From contig CAJTYI010000002.1 in assembly GCA_910584215.1 (NCBI GenBank), positions 1-64,000 of the forward strand: DNA of 64,000 nucleotides. The letters run 5' to 3'. Below, piece after piece: positions 23,150 through 31,967 of this stretch (position 1 is its first letter; each line of letters begins with the position of its first letter). The notes under the pieces were generated by a model. That model was not told the origin of the DNA and did no database searches. It saw nothing but the letters and a program-made list of their open reading frames with translations. The position numbers and the translations under genes were made by a program. Source of the stretch: an uncultured Roseburia sp. (GTDB taxonomy: Bacteria; Bacillota; Clostridia; Lachnospirales; Lachnospiraceae).

Positions 23150-24223
23150 ATGAAAAAGATTGTAATGACCGGAGGCGGCACCGCGGGTCATGTGACACCC
23201 AACATTGCCCTGATGCCTGCGCTGCGCAACGAAGGTTTTGAGATCTCTTATATCGGTTCCTATGACGGGATTGAGAAACGTCTAATTGAAGAGCAGGGAA
23301 TCCCTTACTATGGCATCTCGTCGGGAAAGTTAAGACGCTACTTCGATCCCAAGAATTTTTCCGACCCGTTTAAGGTGATAAAAGGCTATCGACAGTCTGT
23401 CAAACTTTTAAAACAGTTAGCACCGGATGTGGTGTTCTCCAAAGGCGGCTTCGTGTCTGTTCCTGTTGTGATGGCGGCAAAGCATTGTAAAATTCCTGCG
23501 ATCATCCACGAATCAGACCTGACTCCCGGCCTTGCAAACCGCCTCGCCATACCCAGCGCCACCAAGGTATGCTGTAATTTCCCGGAAACCCTGCAGTATC
23601 TGCCGGAGGAAAAAGCCATACTGACAGGCTCACCGCTGCGCAAGGAACTTCTCAAAGGAAATGCAAACGCTGCGTTCTCCCTTTGCCAGTTCACCGAGCG
23701 CAAACCTACGATTTTGATCATTGGCGGAAGCAGCGGCAGTCGCGCAATCAACACGGCGATCCGCAATTTGCTGCCGGAACTCCGCAAAAATTATAATATC
23801 ATTCATCTCTGCGGAAAAGGCAACTTGGACGATTCCAGACAGGGCACCCAGGGATATGCACAATTTGAATATGCAAACAAAGAGCTTTCTGACATGTTTG
23901 CCCTGGCTGATCTGGTAATTTCACGCGCTGGCGCCAATGCGATCTGCGAACTTCTTGCATTGAAAAAGCTGCATATTTTAATTCCACTTCCCGCTGCAGC
24001 CAGCAGAGGCGATCAAATTCTAAATGCGAATTCGTTCCGCGCACAGGGTTTTAGCTATGTACTTGAGGAGGAGAATCTCACAAACACTACGCTTTTAGAA
24101 GCGATCGAGACTGTCTTCCAAAAGAAAGAAGAATACATAACTGCCATGAACAACAACAGCGGCCATAATCCGGTCGATATGATCGTCAAATTGATTATGG
24201 ATGCTGCAAAATCGTCCCACTGA
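23150..24223 (+). CDS. murG: MurG-type N-acetylglucosaminyltransferase
   Basis: MurG adds GlcNAc to lipid I on the inner face of the membrane to make lipid II. The N-terminal GGGTAGHVTPNIAL motif, FSKGGFVSVPVVMAA, HESDLTPGLANRL and the C-terminal ISRAGANAICELLALKKLHILIPLP are clear. The protein has 357 residues. It is alone on the plus strand, away from a division/cell-wall cluster, so it may be a second copy or an undecaprenyldiphospho-sugar relative; a copy in a dcw cluster outside the window cannot be excluded. The start at 23150 has AAAGGA upstream. Confidence 0.88.
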   Translation: MKKIVMTGGGTAGHVTPNIALMPALRNEGFEISYIGSYDGIEKRLIEEQGIPYYGISSGKLRRYFDPKNFSDPFKVIKGYRQSVKLLKQLAPDVVFSKGGFVSVPVVMAAKHCKIPAIIHESDLTPGLANRLAIPSATKVCCNFPETLQYLPEEKAILTGSPLRKELLKGNANAAFSLCQFTERKPTILIIGGSSGSRAINTAIRNLLPELRKNYNIIHLCGKGNLDDSRQGTQGYAQFEYANKELSDMFALADLVISRAGANAICELLALKKLHILIPLPAAASRGDQILNANSFRAQGFSYVLEEENLTNTTLLEAIETVFQKKEEYITAMNNNSGHNPVDMIVKLIMDAAKSSH

Positions 24224-24270
24224 ATCCTCTATCATTTTCCATGAAATTATTTTACCATAACTTTTGCTTA

Positions 24271-24316
24271 TGCCAATGATATCCGACAAATATTGATATC
24301 ATTGGCAGACTTTTGT
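24271..24316 (+). terminator. Terminator after the murG-like gene
   Basis: Perfect 13-base arms TGCCAATGATATC (24271-24283) and GATATCATTGGCA (24295-24307) with an 11-base loop, then GACTTTTG on the plus strand. Confidence 0.75.
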
Positions 24317-24319
24317 GTA

Positions 24320-24739
24320 TTAATCTGTCTTCAAAGATTCGCTGATTTCACTCATCTCCTCAGGGGTAAATGTTTCGTGCGTATAATACAAAATATCATC
24401 ATTTTTTGCCCCTTTGTAACGCGGTATCAGGTGCATATGAAAGTGAAATACGGTCTGCCCTGCCACCTCATTGTTATTTTGTAAAAGATTGAAACCATCG
24501 CAGTGCAGCACATTCGTCATATGAATCGCCAACTTTTTTGCAAGTTTTAACACATTTCCTGCTGTCTCGTCCGGTATTTCATATAAGTTTGCCACATGTT
24601 TTTTGGGCAAAATCAAAGCATGGCCACGCGTCGCCGGAGATATATCTAGGATTACTTTAAACTCTTCATCCTCGTAAATTGTGTTTGACGGTATCTCTCC
24701 ACCTATAATCTTACAAAAAATACAATTATCCTCTCTCAT
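24320..24739 (-). CDS. HIT-family nucleotide hydrolase/transferase
   Basis: A 139-residue histidine-triad protein. The catalytic triad is in HFHMHLIPR, and the N-terminal CIFCKIIGGEIPS is typical of the Hint/PKCI branch, which hydrolyses nucleoside phosphoramidates such as AMP-lysine. It is cytosolic. It faces the murG-like gene end to end. Confidence 0.9.
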   Translation of the reverse strand: MREDNCIFCKIIGGEIPSNTIYEDEEFKVILDISPATRGHALILPKKHVANLYEIPDETAGNVLKLAKKLAIHMTNVLHCDGFNLLQNNNEVAGQTVFHFHMHLIPRYKGAKNDDILYYTHETFTPEEMSEISESLKTD

Positions 24740-24893
24740 ATTACCCCTCCACTTTGTGTCAATTTTCGTCGTAAAAAGTCGCTTTTATTCATTTTTGCTC
24801 GATTTCTATCTGATTTTGTTGAATGGTTCATATTGAACTTTATCCCCGATAATGCTAAACTGTTATAAAAGAAGATGCATGGAGTGTACAGTT

Positions 24894-25541
24894 ATGATAA
24901 AAAATGAAAATTACCTTACTATTTTTCACGAAATTAAAAATTCTATTACTCTCATCAACAGTTCGCTTCAATTAGTTGCCAAAAAACATCCAGAAGTCAT
25001 TGACTTTGATTACTGGAATGAAACAATCTCCGAGATTGGTTTATTAAAAAATATGGTGACTCAGCTCTCCTCCAGTAGACTTGGCGATAATCTAAATCTT
25101 ACGGAGGTTGATCTCAAATCTTATATGAGGCAGATTATGAATTCTGCCTACATGCTTTCCTCTGATGATTTTCATTGCGAACTGTTCATGGAGGAAGATC
25201 TGCCCGCTGTAATGCTTGATCAACAGCTGTTACGGCAGGCTGTCATTAATCTCATTAAAAATGCTTACGAGGCGATGCAGGAAATCGGCACCGTCAAAAT
25301 AAACGTCACTTTTTCTGACAACTGGCTGCGTATTGCCATCATCGATTCCGGCGGAGGTCTAGACCCGGCTATGGCAGAAAGCGTCTTTGAACCTTTCATC
25401 ACATCGAAAACCGGTGGAAGCGGCCTCGGTCTCTCCATTACCCAAAAAATTATTGAATCTCACCAAGGCATGCTAACCTGCGATTCCAGACCGGGTGACG
25501 GCTGTACCTTTACTATTTTACTACCCCCTATGCAAAATTAA
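24894..25541 (+). CDS. Orphan soluble sensor histidine kinase
   Basis: The 215-residue protein has a dimerisation/phosphorylation helix right at the N-terminus (FHEIKNS, His12) and an HATPase domain with NLIKNAYEAMQ (N box), DSGGGLDP (G1) and GGSGLGLSI (G2). There is no input or membrane domain, and no response regulator next to it, so it needs a partner for sensing; small cytosolic kinases of this kind occur in phosphorelays controlling sporulation. The start at 24894 has GGAG upstream. A possible promoter, TTGAAC-N17-TAAACT, is at 24833-24861. It overlaps the end of the next gene by 14 bases. Confidence 0.8.
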   Translation: MIKNENYLTIFHEIKNSITLINSSLQLVAKKHPEVIDFDYWNETISEIGLLKNMVTQLSSSRLGDNLNLTEVDLKSYMRQIMNSAYMLSSDDFHCELFMEEDLPAVMLDQQLLRQAVINLIKNAYEAMQEIGTVKINVTFSDNWLRIAIIDSGGGLDPAMAESVFEPFITSKTGGSGLGLSITQKIIESHQGMLTCDSRPGDGCTFTILLPPMQN

Positions 25542-26520
25542 ACAGTGTATCCAACATAGTAAGGGTTTTGAAATTTCCTTTTGCCGGCATTTTCCCTGTC
25601 ATAAACGCCCTTTGAAACGTCATTCTCCCACATACGATATCATCCATGACCTGCATGGAAAGCTTAACATAAATATCTATATTATCCTCCTCTCCATACT
25701 GAATCGTAAGATTATCTCCATCTACTCCCAAAAACAACGGATTCTGCAAATCAGAAAACATAAACAGATACCGCGCGGCAAACCCTGCCTGCGGTACAAA
25801 GTGATCCCGCAATTTGTCAATGTAAAGTTCTTTATCTTCTTTCTGCTCTTTTCCAAGCATATCCTTAAACATAGATGCCAGTTCCTGTATGTCCTCTTTT
25901 TGTTTTTTTACATACCGGTCATCCGACACATATTGGGACAATTGCTCGCTCTCCTGTGGTGTCAATTCCATCTGCGGCGTCCGCAAAACGCTTTGCTTAA
26001 CCGCCTGATTACTGTTGGGCAGGCTCTTCATCTTCTGTGAGATCGTGCGATACAATGTCTCAGCTTTTTTCTCAATAATTACCGTATAGTCTTTATTCAT
26101 TTCAAATGCAACCAAATCCTCGACATAGCCGCAAAGACCCGGACATGGCAATCCTCCGAGTATCTCCCAAGCATTGGCCAAATCCATCTCACCTTCACGC
26201 TCTCCGTATGTTGTGGACATCACAATCGGCTGCATATAGGTAGTTTTGATCTTTTCTTTATCACCGTACAGCCAGCAGGCATCCAAAAATTGCTGCATAT
26301 AACCGCCGATTCCCAGCCATTCCACCGTAGTCGCCAAAATAATGCCGTCCGCGTCACGCATGGTCTGCGGTAATGTCGCAATCTCATTTTTGTACTCATA
26401 TATATTAATGCGCTCCACCGTCACGCGAAGCTCCCGCAGTACCTCTTCCATCTTGTTCAAAACATACAGGGTCGGATCGTCTAATAGACCGCGCCCACCA
26501 TAATAAATAGTTACCTTCAT
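25528..26520 (-). CDS. Flavodoxin-fold NAD(P)H/FMN oxidoreductase fused to an SCP2-like domain
   Basis: Residues 1-165 form a flavodoxin-like FMN-binding domain (VTIYYGGRGLLDD, ATTVEWLGIGGYMQQFLDACW). A charged linker follows, and residues about 225-330 resemble a sterol-carrier/SCP2 domain with the ending GRMTFQRAFMTGKMPAKGNFK, typical of that fold. The fusion is seen in Clostridia but its substrate is unknown. The ATG at 26520 follows GGAGGCGGG. The promoter at 26561-26589 reads TTGATT-N17-TATACT. Confidence 0.75.
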   Translation of the reverse strand: MKVTIYYGGRGLLDDPTLYVLNKMEEVLRELRVTVERINIYEYKNEIATLPQTMRDADGIILATTVEWLGIGGYMQQFLDACWLYGDKEKIKTTYMQPIVMSTTYGEREGEMDLANAWEILGGLPCPGLCGYVEDLVAFEMNKDYTVIIEKKAETLYRTISQKMKSLPNSNQAVKQSVLRTPQMELTPQESEQLSQYVSDDRYVKKQKEDIQELASMFKDMLGKEQKEDKELYIDKLRDHFVPQAGFAARYLFMFSDLQNPLFLGVDGDNLTIQYGEEDNIDIYVKLSMQVMDDIVCGRMTFQRAFMTGKMPAKGNFKTLTMLDTLFNFA

Positions 26521-26560
26521 ACCCGCCTCCATTTCGTATCACCAATAATGCCGTATGTCT

Positions 26561-26589
26561 AGTATATTAATTTTTGAATCTAAAATCAA
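26561..26589 (-). promoter_or_regulatory. Sigma-A promoter of the flavodoxin-SCP2 gene
   Basis: On the minus strand TTGATT (26584-26589) and TATACT (26561-26566) are 17 bases apart, about 41 bases before the start codon. Confidence 0.65.
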
Positions 26590-26673
26590 CATTTTTGATA
26601 CAAAATTGCAAGGGTCCGCGATTGAAAATTTTTATTTTCTATCCTCCATCAACAACCAATGTCTTTCATCGAT

Positions 26674-27306
26674 TCAAACCTGACATTCCACATTGCGCGG
26701 TCTGCGGCGATACAATAATATGGTAACCAAAAAACCGGTCACAATACCTCCTATGTGCCCAGCATTATCTACACCGATCGTGGCAAACCCGTAATACAGG
26801 CTGAGAGCAACCATCAATACCATTCCTTTGGTGGTAATCCCATCAACATTGCCGCGATTTTTAATCACAACCCACAACAGGCTGCCAATCAGGCCAAACA
26901 CGGCCCCCGAAGCGCCCGCCGACACTGCGTATTCTCCCCTGTACACCATTGTAAAGCAGGAGAGCAGACTGCCGCAGAGTCCGGAAAGCAGGTAAATTGC
27001 CAACGTTTTCCAATGGCCGGTCAGTCTTTCAACCCGAGAGCCAATGCAGCACAGGAGCACCATATTATTGGTCAAATGGTCAGCCCCGTAATGCAAAAAA
27101 CAAGATGTAAGCAATCGCCAATATTGCCCCTCTCCATAAATGCGGGGCGGAAACATGCCCCCACAGCGCTCGATAAACACCGCACTCTGCGTATCCCCCA
27201 TAAAGTCGGTCAACAAAAAAACTATAATATTGACTGCTGCAAACAAAATAATCACACAGGGCATTTCTTGGATGCGCCCTCTCAGTTCCATCTGCTTTTC
27301 TCTCAT
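26674..27306 (-). CDS. Rhomboid-family intramembrane serine protease
   Basis: The roughly 210-residue protein has six or so membrane segments. The catalytic Ser is in GASGAVFG, the catalytic His in GHIGGIVTG, and the conserved Asn in HLTNNMVLL, so all active residues are present. Rhomboids cut membrane proteins within the bilayer. The start at 27306 has GGGGA five bases upstream, and it overlaps the stop of the preceding short reading frame as ATGA. It is the last gene after the Tad pilus block, so a pilus component could be a substrate, but that is a guess. Confidence 0.88.
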   Translation of the reverse strand: MREKQMELRGRIQEMPCVIILFAAVNIIVFLLTDFMGDTQSAVFIERCGGMFPPRIYGEGQYWRLLTSCFLHYGADHLTNNMVLLCCIGSRVERLTGHWKTLAIYLLSGLCGSLLSCFTMVYRGEYAVSAGASGAVFGLIGSLLWVVIKNRGNVDGITTKGMVLMVALSLYYGFATIGVDNAGHIGGIVTGFLVTILLYRRRPRNVECQV

Positions 27307-27555
27307 ACTGATCCCCATTCCAGAGCGTTTACGCGTCCAGGAAGCAAAATTCCAAAAACTGCTTCCGCCATCTGGGCCATTTGTAACGCTCCAGCAAACA
27401 TAGCCAATGTAAACAAGTCCACATGCGCGGTGTCAACAATTCAGATAATTGTTCACACGATCTCTATTCCCATAATTTCGAGCTGCGTCATCGCAAGCCA
27501 GAATAAAATATGCCCTTTGATTTGTGCGCCAAATCTTTTTCGTATTTTTCGCCAT
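27303..27555 (-). pseudogene. Possible small gene broken by a frameshift, upstream of the rhomboid gene
   Basis: From an ATG at 27555 a 40-codon frame begins MAKNTKKIWRTNQRAYF and stops at 27433. In the next frame an open stretch continues from about 27440 (VDLFTLAMFAGALQMAQMAEAV) to a TGA at 27303 that overlaps the rhomboid ATG, as in a coupled gene pair. Joined by a one-base shift they would make a protein of about 84 residues, basic at the start and hydrophobic at the end. Either it is a decayed gene or the second part is a separate small gene with a weak start. The rest of the 353-base gap to the FHA gene shows nothing more. Confidence 0.35.
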
Positions 27556-27659
27556 GACTCTTCGCACCTCTTATCGAGTGAGCATGTTGACGATAAATCC
27601 CATCATGATCTTTTGATATACTTCTGTATTTAAGATGCGTCTGGTTCCGCTTCGTTCTA

Positions 27660-28856
27660 TTATAGTGAGAATCGATGGAGATTGCAAACAGATTTCATTA
27701 TATACTTCTTAAATAAATCTAAACTTTTTATCTGCAAACATAACCGACCCATTTTTTTAAGGCTCATGCGCACTCGATAGTTGAGCAATTCTCCATCCAC
27801 ATAGGTGCCATTTGAGGAATTTAAGTCTTCGATGAAGTAGATCTCCTCTTGTCTGGTAACTCTGGCATGTCTGCGACTGACTGCCTCTCCCGGCAGATAT
27901 CCATTACAGCTTTTATCGCTGCCAATCACATAAGGAAAACGGTCAAGCACTAAGTCTGCCTGTTCCCCCTCTCCTTCATACCGCAGCACTCCCTCGACTT
28001 TTTGAGGGATGTCCGACAAAAGTACCGTGGGATGAATATTCCGATCTTCTTTCTCTTCATCCGGCAAAAACACAAATACCTCTTCCTTTTTAGTCCTGTT
28101 CCTTTTCGCCGCTTTCCTTAGCTGCGTTTTTCTAGTATCCCCGCCAAAATACCTTTTTACTCGATTGCATACTCCTTGCCAGAATGCCTGGATATCCTCG
28201 CCGTATTTGTGTCCCCCATTTTTCGTCTGTTTCTCCGTCGTCTCCTTTGGGCATATCTCCACCGTCTGCTTCTGCTGTGGCGGATACTCTTTCTCCTGCA
28301 CGGGCTCCTCTTCCCTATTATAAACAACCCGAACATCCTGCAATAATTCCATCAGGCCATATCCCTCCTGCCGCGTGTTCTCATACAGAGCGTACATTAA
28401 TTCTACTGCTTTGTCGTCCTTGTGATCAACTCTCGTCAGCAAATATTCCGCCAGCTCAGCAAAAGATCGGTAAAGCTTACGATCATAACCGGGATAATAA
28501 CAAAAATAAATCATTTCATTACGACTGTCCACAAATATGGTATTCGGCAAAAGCCACAGATGATCGGGTGAAAGCAAAAGCCTTTCCAGCCGATTCGTGA
28601 TCTCCAAAAGTTTTATCAACAGTCTGCATAAAAGCCCATAATCCAGTCTGCCATCCTCCAATAAAGTGTCCAACGCCTGTTTGCCTGTAATATCAAACCA
28701 AAGTTGACAGGTCTGATTTACACTGACTTGTTTTGCAAACAAGACGCCGCTGATTTGATTATGTTCTACCATAGACGACTCCCACTGTGTCAACTCTTTT
28801 TCCATTGCAGTCACCATATGGCTCGCATTGAGATGTCTGATATATTCTATGTTCAT
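27660..28856 (-). CDS. FHA-domain protein of the Tad locus (DUF6382-like N-terminus)
   Basis: About 398 residues. The N-terminal 200 residues (VEHNQISGVLFAKQVSVN, WLLPNTIFVD) fit the DUF6382 domain often paired with FHA in Clostridia. A basic/charged middle follows, and residues about 290-385 are an FHA domain: YVIGSDKSCNGYL, SRRHARV and EDLNSSNGTYVDG. FHA domains bind phosphothreonine, so this links the pilus genes to a Ser/Thr kinase; such a kinase lies at 41.9 kb. The start at 28856 has AGGTAGG upstream. It is the last Tad gene. Confidence 0.8.
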   Translation of the reverse strand: MNIEYIRHLNASHMVTAMEKELTQWESSMVEHNQISGVLFAKQVSVNQTCQLWFDITGKQALDTLLEDGRLDYGLLCRLLIKLLEITNRLERLLLSPDHLWLLPNTIFVDSRNEMIYFCYYPGYDRKLYRSFAELAEYLLTRVDHKDDKAVELMYALYENTRQEGYGLMELLQDVRVVYNREEEPVQEKEYPPQQKQTVEICPKETTEKQTKNGGHKYGEDIQAFWQGVCNRVKRYFGGDTRKTQLRKAAKRNRTKKEEVFVFLPDEEKEDRNIHPTVLLSDIPQKVEGVLRYEGEGEQADLVLDRFPYVIGSDKSCNGYLPGEAVSRRHARVTRQEEIYFIEDLNSSNGTYVDGELLNYRVRMSLKKMGRLCLQIKSLDLFKKYIMKSVCNLHRFSL

Positions 28857-28869
28857 CCTAAGCCTACCT

Positions 28870-29064
28870 TTATTCAAATAATTTATTCCACATCTGTCTC
28901 TGTCTGAAGTCGGATATCGCGTCATATGAGCTTTCATTGGCCGCCGTCTCCCTTACTTCCACATACAGATTAACGCCCTGGTGCATTACTTCCACAAATA
29001 CCAGCAATACAATAGGAAGCACCAATGCCGCCTCCACCGTAAATTCTGCTTTTACTCTTCTCAA
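28870..29064 (-). CDS. Small TadE-like pseudopilin
   Basis: About 64 residues. The start is a TTG at 29064 with a strong AAGGAGG five bases upstream; the ATG at 29106 has no such site. The sequence RRVKAEFTVEAALVLPIVLL has the basic head, the F-T-V-E junction and the hydrophobic helix of TadE pilin-like proteins, where the prepilin peptidase acts. The short C-terminal part is polar. It lies just after the second prepilin peptidase gene. Confidence 0.75.
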   Translation of the reverse strand: MRRVKAEFTVEAALVLPIVLLVFVEVMHQGVNLYVEVRETAANESSYDAISDFRQRQMWNKLFE

Positions 29065-29142
29065 TATACCCTCCTTCTGCACACAGCCTGCCGTCACCTC
29101 CCACATATTATATTAAAGCGGTCTACCAACACATACCACATA

Positions 29143-29592
29143 TCAAGGCAGTCTCCACCCACAATTATGCCACAACACCGCGACATACCCCGCCAGTAAG
29201 AAAGGATAGAAGGGAACGCTAGACTCCCGGTTACACTTTTTGGTAAACAGCAGCAGTAATCCTGTGATTCCTGCCAGATAAAGCGCACTGATAAACATCC
29301 GCAAGAAATCCCATAATTCCAAATACATCGCACCGACGATCAGAATCCACCCGTCGCCAGCACCGATTTTGCCCCGTGACAAACAGGAAAGGGCAAGCAT
29401 CACAATTCCTATGCCTATTCCTGTCAGCACGGAAATCCACTGTGTTCCACTGTCAGCAGTCCGAAACAGAACACCTCCAAAACCCAATACCACTATGGCA
29501 GCCGTACTTACTTCTTTTTTCTTATAATCTTGATAGGATAATAGTGACAATCCTACGAAAAATAGTATTTGCTCTACTCCTGTATGATTCAT
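29143..29592 (-). CDS. Prepilin peptidase (A24 family), second copy in the locus
   Basis: The 149-residue protein has five or six membrane segments. The two catalytic aspartates of A24 peptidases are in SYQDYKKKEV and GKIGAGDGWI. The start at 29592 has GGAGGAG seven bases upstream and lies just after the preceding stop. It lacks the N-methylation domain of large PilD enzymes, as expected for Tad systems. A second A24 peptidase is at 36745. Confidence 0.8.
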   Translation of the reverse strand: MNHTGVEQILFFVGLSLLSYQDYKKKEVSTAAIVVLGFGGVLFRTADSGTQWISVLTGIGIGIVMLALSCLSRGKIGAGDGWILIVGAMYLELWDFLRMFISALYLAGITGLLLLFTKKCNRESSVPFYPFLLAGYVAVLWHNCGWRLP

Positions 29593-29594
29593 TT

Positions 29595-30467
29595 TCAAAC
29601 TCCTCCACAACGGCGGCAGGAACTTCGATTGCCCACTGCGGACAACCTGATACGATAGACTGTTCGCTTCAGGCCACTGCACTGCAGTCTGCAATGATAA
29701 GCATTTCCCTGGTTGGTGATAAAAATATTACCGTTTTTGCCTGGATTTTCTCCCATGGCGCAGCGGCGGCAGGGAAAATATTTTCCTCCGTCCTCGTTTC
29801 TCATTTCGCCAAGGCCGCCCGCCGGCACACATTTGACGGATAAATTGAGATAACTGCAATCCTCTGATCGATGATATACCGTTCCCGTTTCCGTGATATA
29901 AACCCATTGATTATCTGTCTCCCCCTCACTGCCGCCTGTCCATCCGATCCACTTGTGGCAGACTGCCTTTGACGCCATGGACATTTTGATCTTCCCAAAT
30001 ACGGTGAGCGGGCATGTCATTTGGTAATCCACGACAAGTGATACGTAATCTTCGTCCCATTTAGACTGTGACAAGCGTATACCCGTCATACCACCGTCGA
30101 TATAGTCCACGACACTCCCGGCATGTGACAACTCCCGGCCGAGCAAAAGCCATGCCATCGACTGTCCCTGGACATCATCTGCCGCCATTGCAACCGCAAG
30201 TTCTGCACTTACACGCGTAACTGCTTTCTGCATCACGATCTGTACCTGCATAACCCGAAATAAGAATAACAGACAGACAAAAAAACAGACGCAGATTGGC
30301 AGAATCCATGCCGCTTCCACCGTCATAGCACCACAAAGGCATGTGTCGCATGGTGTCTCTTTTCCTGGATATAAAGGAGTTATGATGGCATTTTTATCTA
30401 TTTTCTTTTTGGGGAGAGTTTTCCTTTCATTTTTTTTATTTATGGACAACGGATAAAGAGACACCAT
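29595..30467 (-). CDS. TadE/TadG-like pseudopilin with Cys-rich C-terminal domain
   Basis: After a 48-residue lysine-rich head comes GAMTVEAAWILPICVCFFVCLLF, a TadE-type pilin helix, then an extracellular domain of about 210 residues. Its end has paired motifs, YHRSEDCSYLN and YHCRLQCSGLK, each followed by CRRC, which looks like a duplicated small metal-binding or disulfide module. The ATG at 30467 lies inside an inverted repeat (30335-30482), so the start region is unusual. Two bases separate it from the next gene. Confidence 0.7.
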   Translation of the reverse strand: MVSLYPLSINKKNERKTLPKKKIDKNAIITPLYPGKETPCDTCLCGAMTVEAAWILPICVCFFVCLLFLFRVMQVQIVMQKAVTRVSAELAVAMAADDVQGQSMAWLLLGRELSHAGSVVDYIDGGMTGIRLSQSKWDEDYVSLVVDYQMTCPLTVFGKIKMSMASKAVCHKWIGWTGGSEGETDNQWVYITETGTVYHRSEDCSYLNLSVKCVPAGGLGEMRNEDGGKYFPCRRCAMGENPGKNGNIFITNQGNAYHCRLQCSGLKRTVYRIRLSAVGNRSSCRRCGGV

Positions 30468-30482
30468 GCGACACCTGCCTTT
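30335..30482. repeat. 28-bp inverted repeat (27/28) around a 92-bp segment, possible invertible switch
   Basis: Left arm 30335-30362 and right arm 30455-30482 are inverted copies with a single mismatch. They contain the start codon of the pseudopilin gene (30467) and part of its coding sequence. The present orientation keeps the frame open. If the inner 92 bp were inverted, the same start would read MVSLFLDIKEL and then a stop. A simple RNA hairpin is the other explanation. Confidence 0.7.
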
Positions 30483-31967
30483 CTATGGTAAATAAGATAT
30501 CTGTTTTGTTTTTTGGAAACAATAATCACTTTCTCCCGGACTACCGACGACAATCAATGACGTAAACCGTCCGTCCGCCTGATAAGACGACTGGCATGTC
30601 ATCTTGGTAATCAAAGCATCCATGGCAAAATTTGGATATCCGTCGCTTTGAATCTGCTTTTCAATCAAATCCATCATACGATAGGAAAGCTGTTTTTTTC
30701 CTTTTGCCCACAGCATCTGTTTTAAATAATCCTGATAAGAAAAACCGTGCTCGCAATGCTTTGCTTTGGCTCCGCTATTAACTACCTGCATCATATCGGC
30801 AGTATCAGTTGTCCATTCCGCGCTGTTTTTTAGAAAAGATACCCGATCACCTGCCAAAAGCGCGCGCACATCGAGCAAACTCTCCACAAAAGCCCAGGCA
30901 GCCATAACGCCTACTTGCACTGCCCGGACAACCGGTGGATTGGCCGAAGCTCCAGCCAAACTGGCGGCCGCCGCCATCGCCTCCGCCTTTTTCTTTGCAT
31001 CAAGCGATATACTGCAAAAATTAGCCGCTTCCCGCATTAACAATAGGCGCTCTACCGCAGCCTCCAGATTTGCTCTGTCACCATTTTTGCCACACAGCAC
31101 ATATTCCAATTCATAGGCGAGCTGGCGATCTGCCGCCGGACTAACAAAATCAGCTAGTACTGTCCCGCAATATTCCACCGCTAAAATTTTTTCCCCAAAG
31201 GAAGCATTGCTCGTATCATTACTGTTCCCTTTTCTCAATACCCTCTGTGAAACACACTGATTAAAATCTGCTGTCTTTTTCGATACAGACTCCAGATTTG
31301 GCACAACTAGACCCAAAACTGCCGTCTGCTTTAATTGCCGCGCCAACTCCAGCGGATTTTCGTTTCTCTCGGATGTCTGTGATGACGATATAACCTCCGC
31401 CGCTTCACTGCCTTCTGTTGCCTGTTCCTGAGCCTGCTTCCTGGCCTCCTCCACTGCCGCCAAACCCGATTCTACACCATCTTTCGCCTCAGACATCTCC
31501 TCCACCTGCTTATTTTGTTCATATTGCTGCTTTTTCTCCTGCAAAACGCTGGCGGGAAGCTTCTCTTTCATTGCTGCTGACGCCGCCTTGAGAAAAACCG
31601 AACCTTTCCCGTCAGTCAAAAGCTGGTATTCACTGCAGCAAATATCACTGACTGTAAGCGAAAAAAAGCTGCCCCCAATTTCTCTTCTCTCTAAATTTTC
31701 CTGAAGCGCTTCCAAGTAAGCTCCTGTCACAAAATCTACGGAAAATTCGTCTGTCCCATAAGCTCCGTCCAGTGCAAGCACACCATAGTTCTGCCACAAG
31801 GCCGGCTGATATTGGGCAAAAACAGAATCCATACAAAGTTGGGATACCCCCTCGGCCACTGTGTTTAATCCGTGTACATAGGCAGCCTCAAGCAGCGCAA
31901 ACAAGAAAGATGCGATCAACATGATAGTCAGCGCAGCAAAAATTGTTATACTCCCCCGCTTTCTCAT
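30483..31967 (-). CDS. TadG-like protein (DUF5702 family)
   Basis: 494 residues starting MRKRGSITIFAALTIMLIASFLFALLEAA, an N-terminal membrane anchor of the Tad minor-pilin kind without a cleavage motif, then a large outside domain with helical, Glu/Ala/Gln-rich stretches (about 140-210). The family is found in Clostridia Tad loci next to the Flp pilin gene. It overlaps the Flp stop as ATGA, so the two are coupled. Confidence 0.75.
   Translation of the reverse strand: MRKRGSITIFAALTIMLIASFLFALLEAAYVHGLNTVAEGVSQLCMDSVFAQYQPALWQNYGVLALDGAYGTDEFSVDFVTGAYLEALQENLERREIGGSFFSLTVSDICCSEYQLLTDGKGSVFLKAASAAMKEKLPASVLQEKKQQYEQNKQVEEMSEAKDGVESGLAAVEEARKQAQEQATEGSEAAEVISSSQTSERNENPLELARQLKQTAVLGLVVPNLESVSKKTADFNQCVSQRVLRKGNSNDTSNASFGEKILAVEYCGTVLADFVSPAADRQLAYELEYVLCGKNGDRANLEAAVERLLLMREAANFCSISLDAKKKAEAMAAAASLAGASANPPVVRAVQVGVMAAWAFVESLLDVRALLAGDRVSFLKNSAEWTTDTADMMQVVNSGAKAKHCEHGFSYQDYLKQMLWAKGKKQLSYRMMDLIEKQIQSDGYPNFAMDALITKMTCQSSYQADGRFTSLIVVGSPGESDYCFQKTKQISYLP

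Noticed and set aside
26755..27633. 292-residue plus-strand frame opposite the rhomboid gene
   Set aside because: The minus strand encodes a rhomboid with all catalytic residues; the plus frame has no motif or ribosome site.
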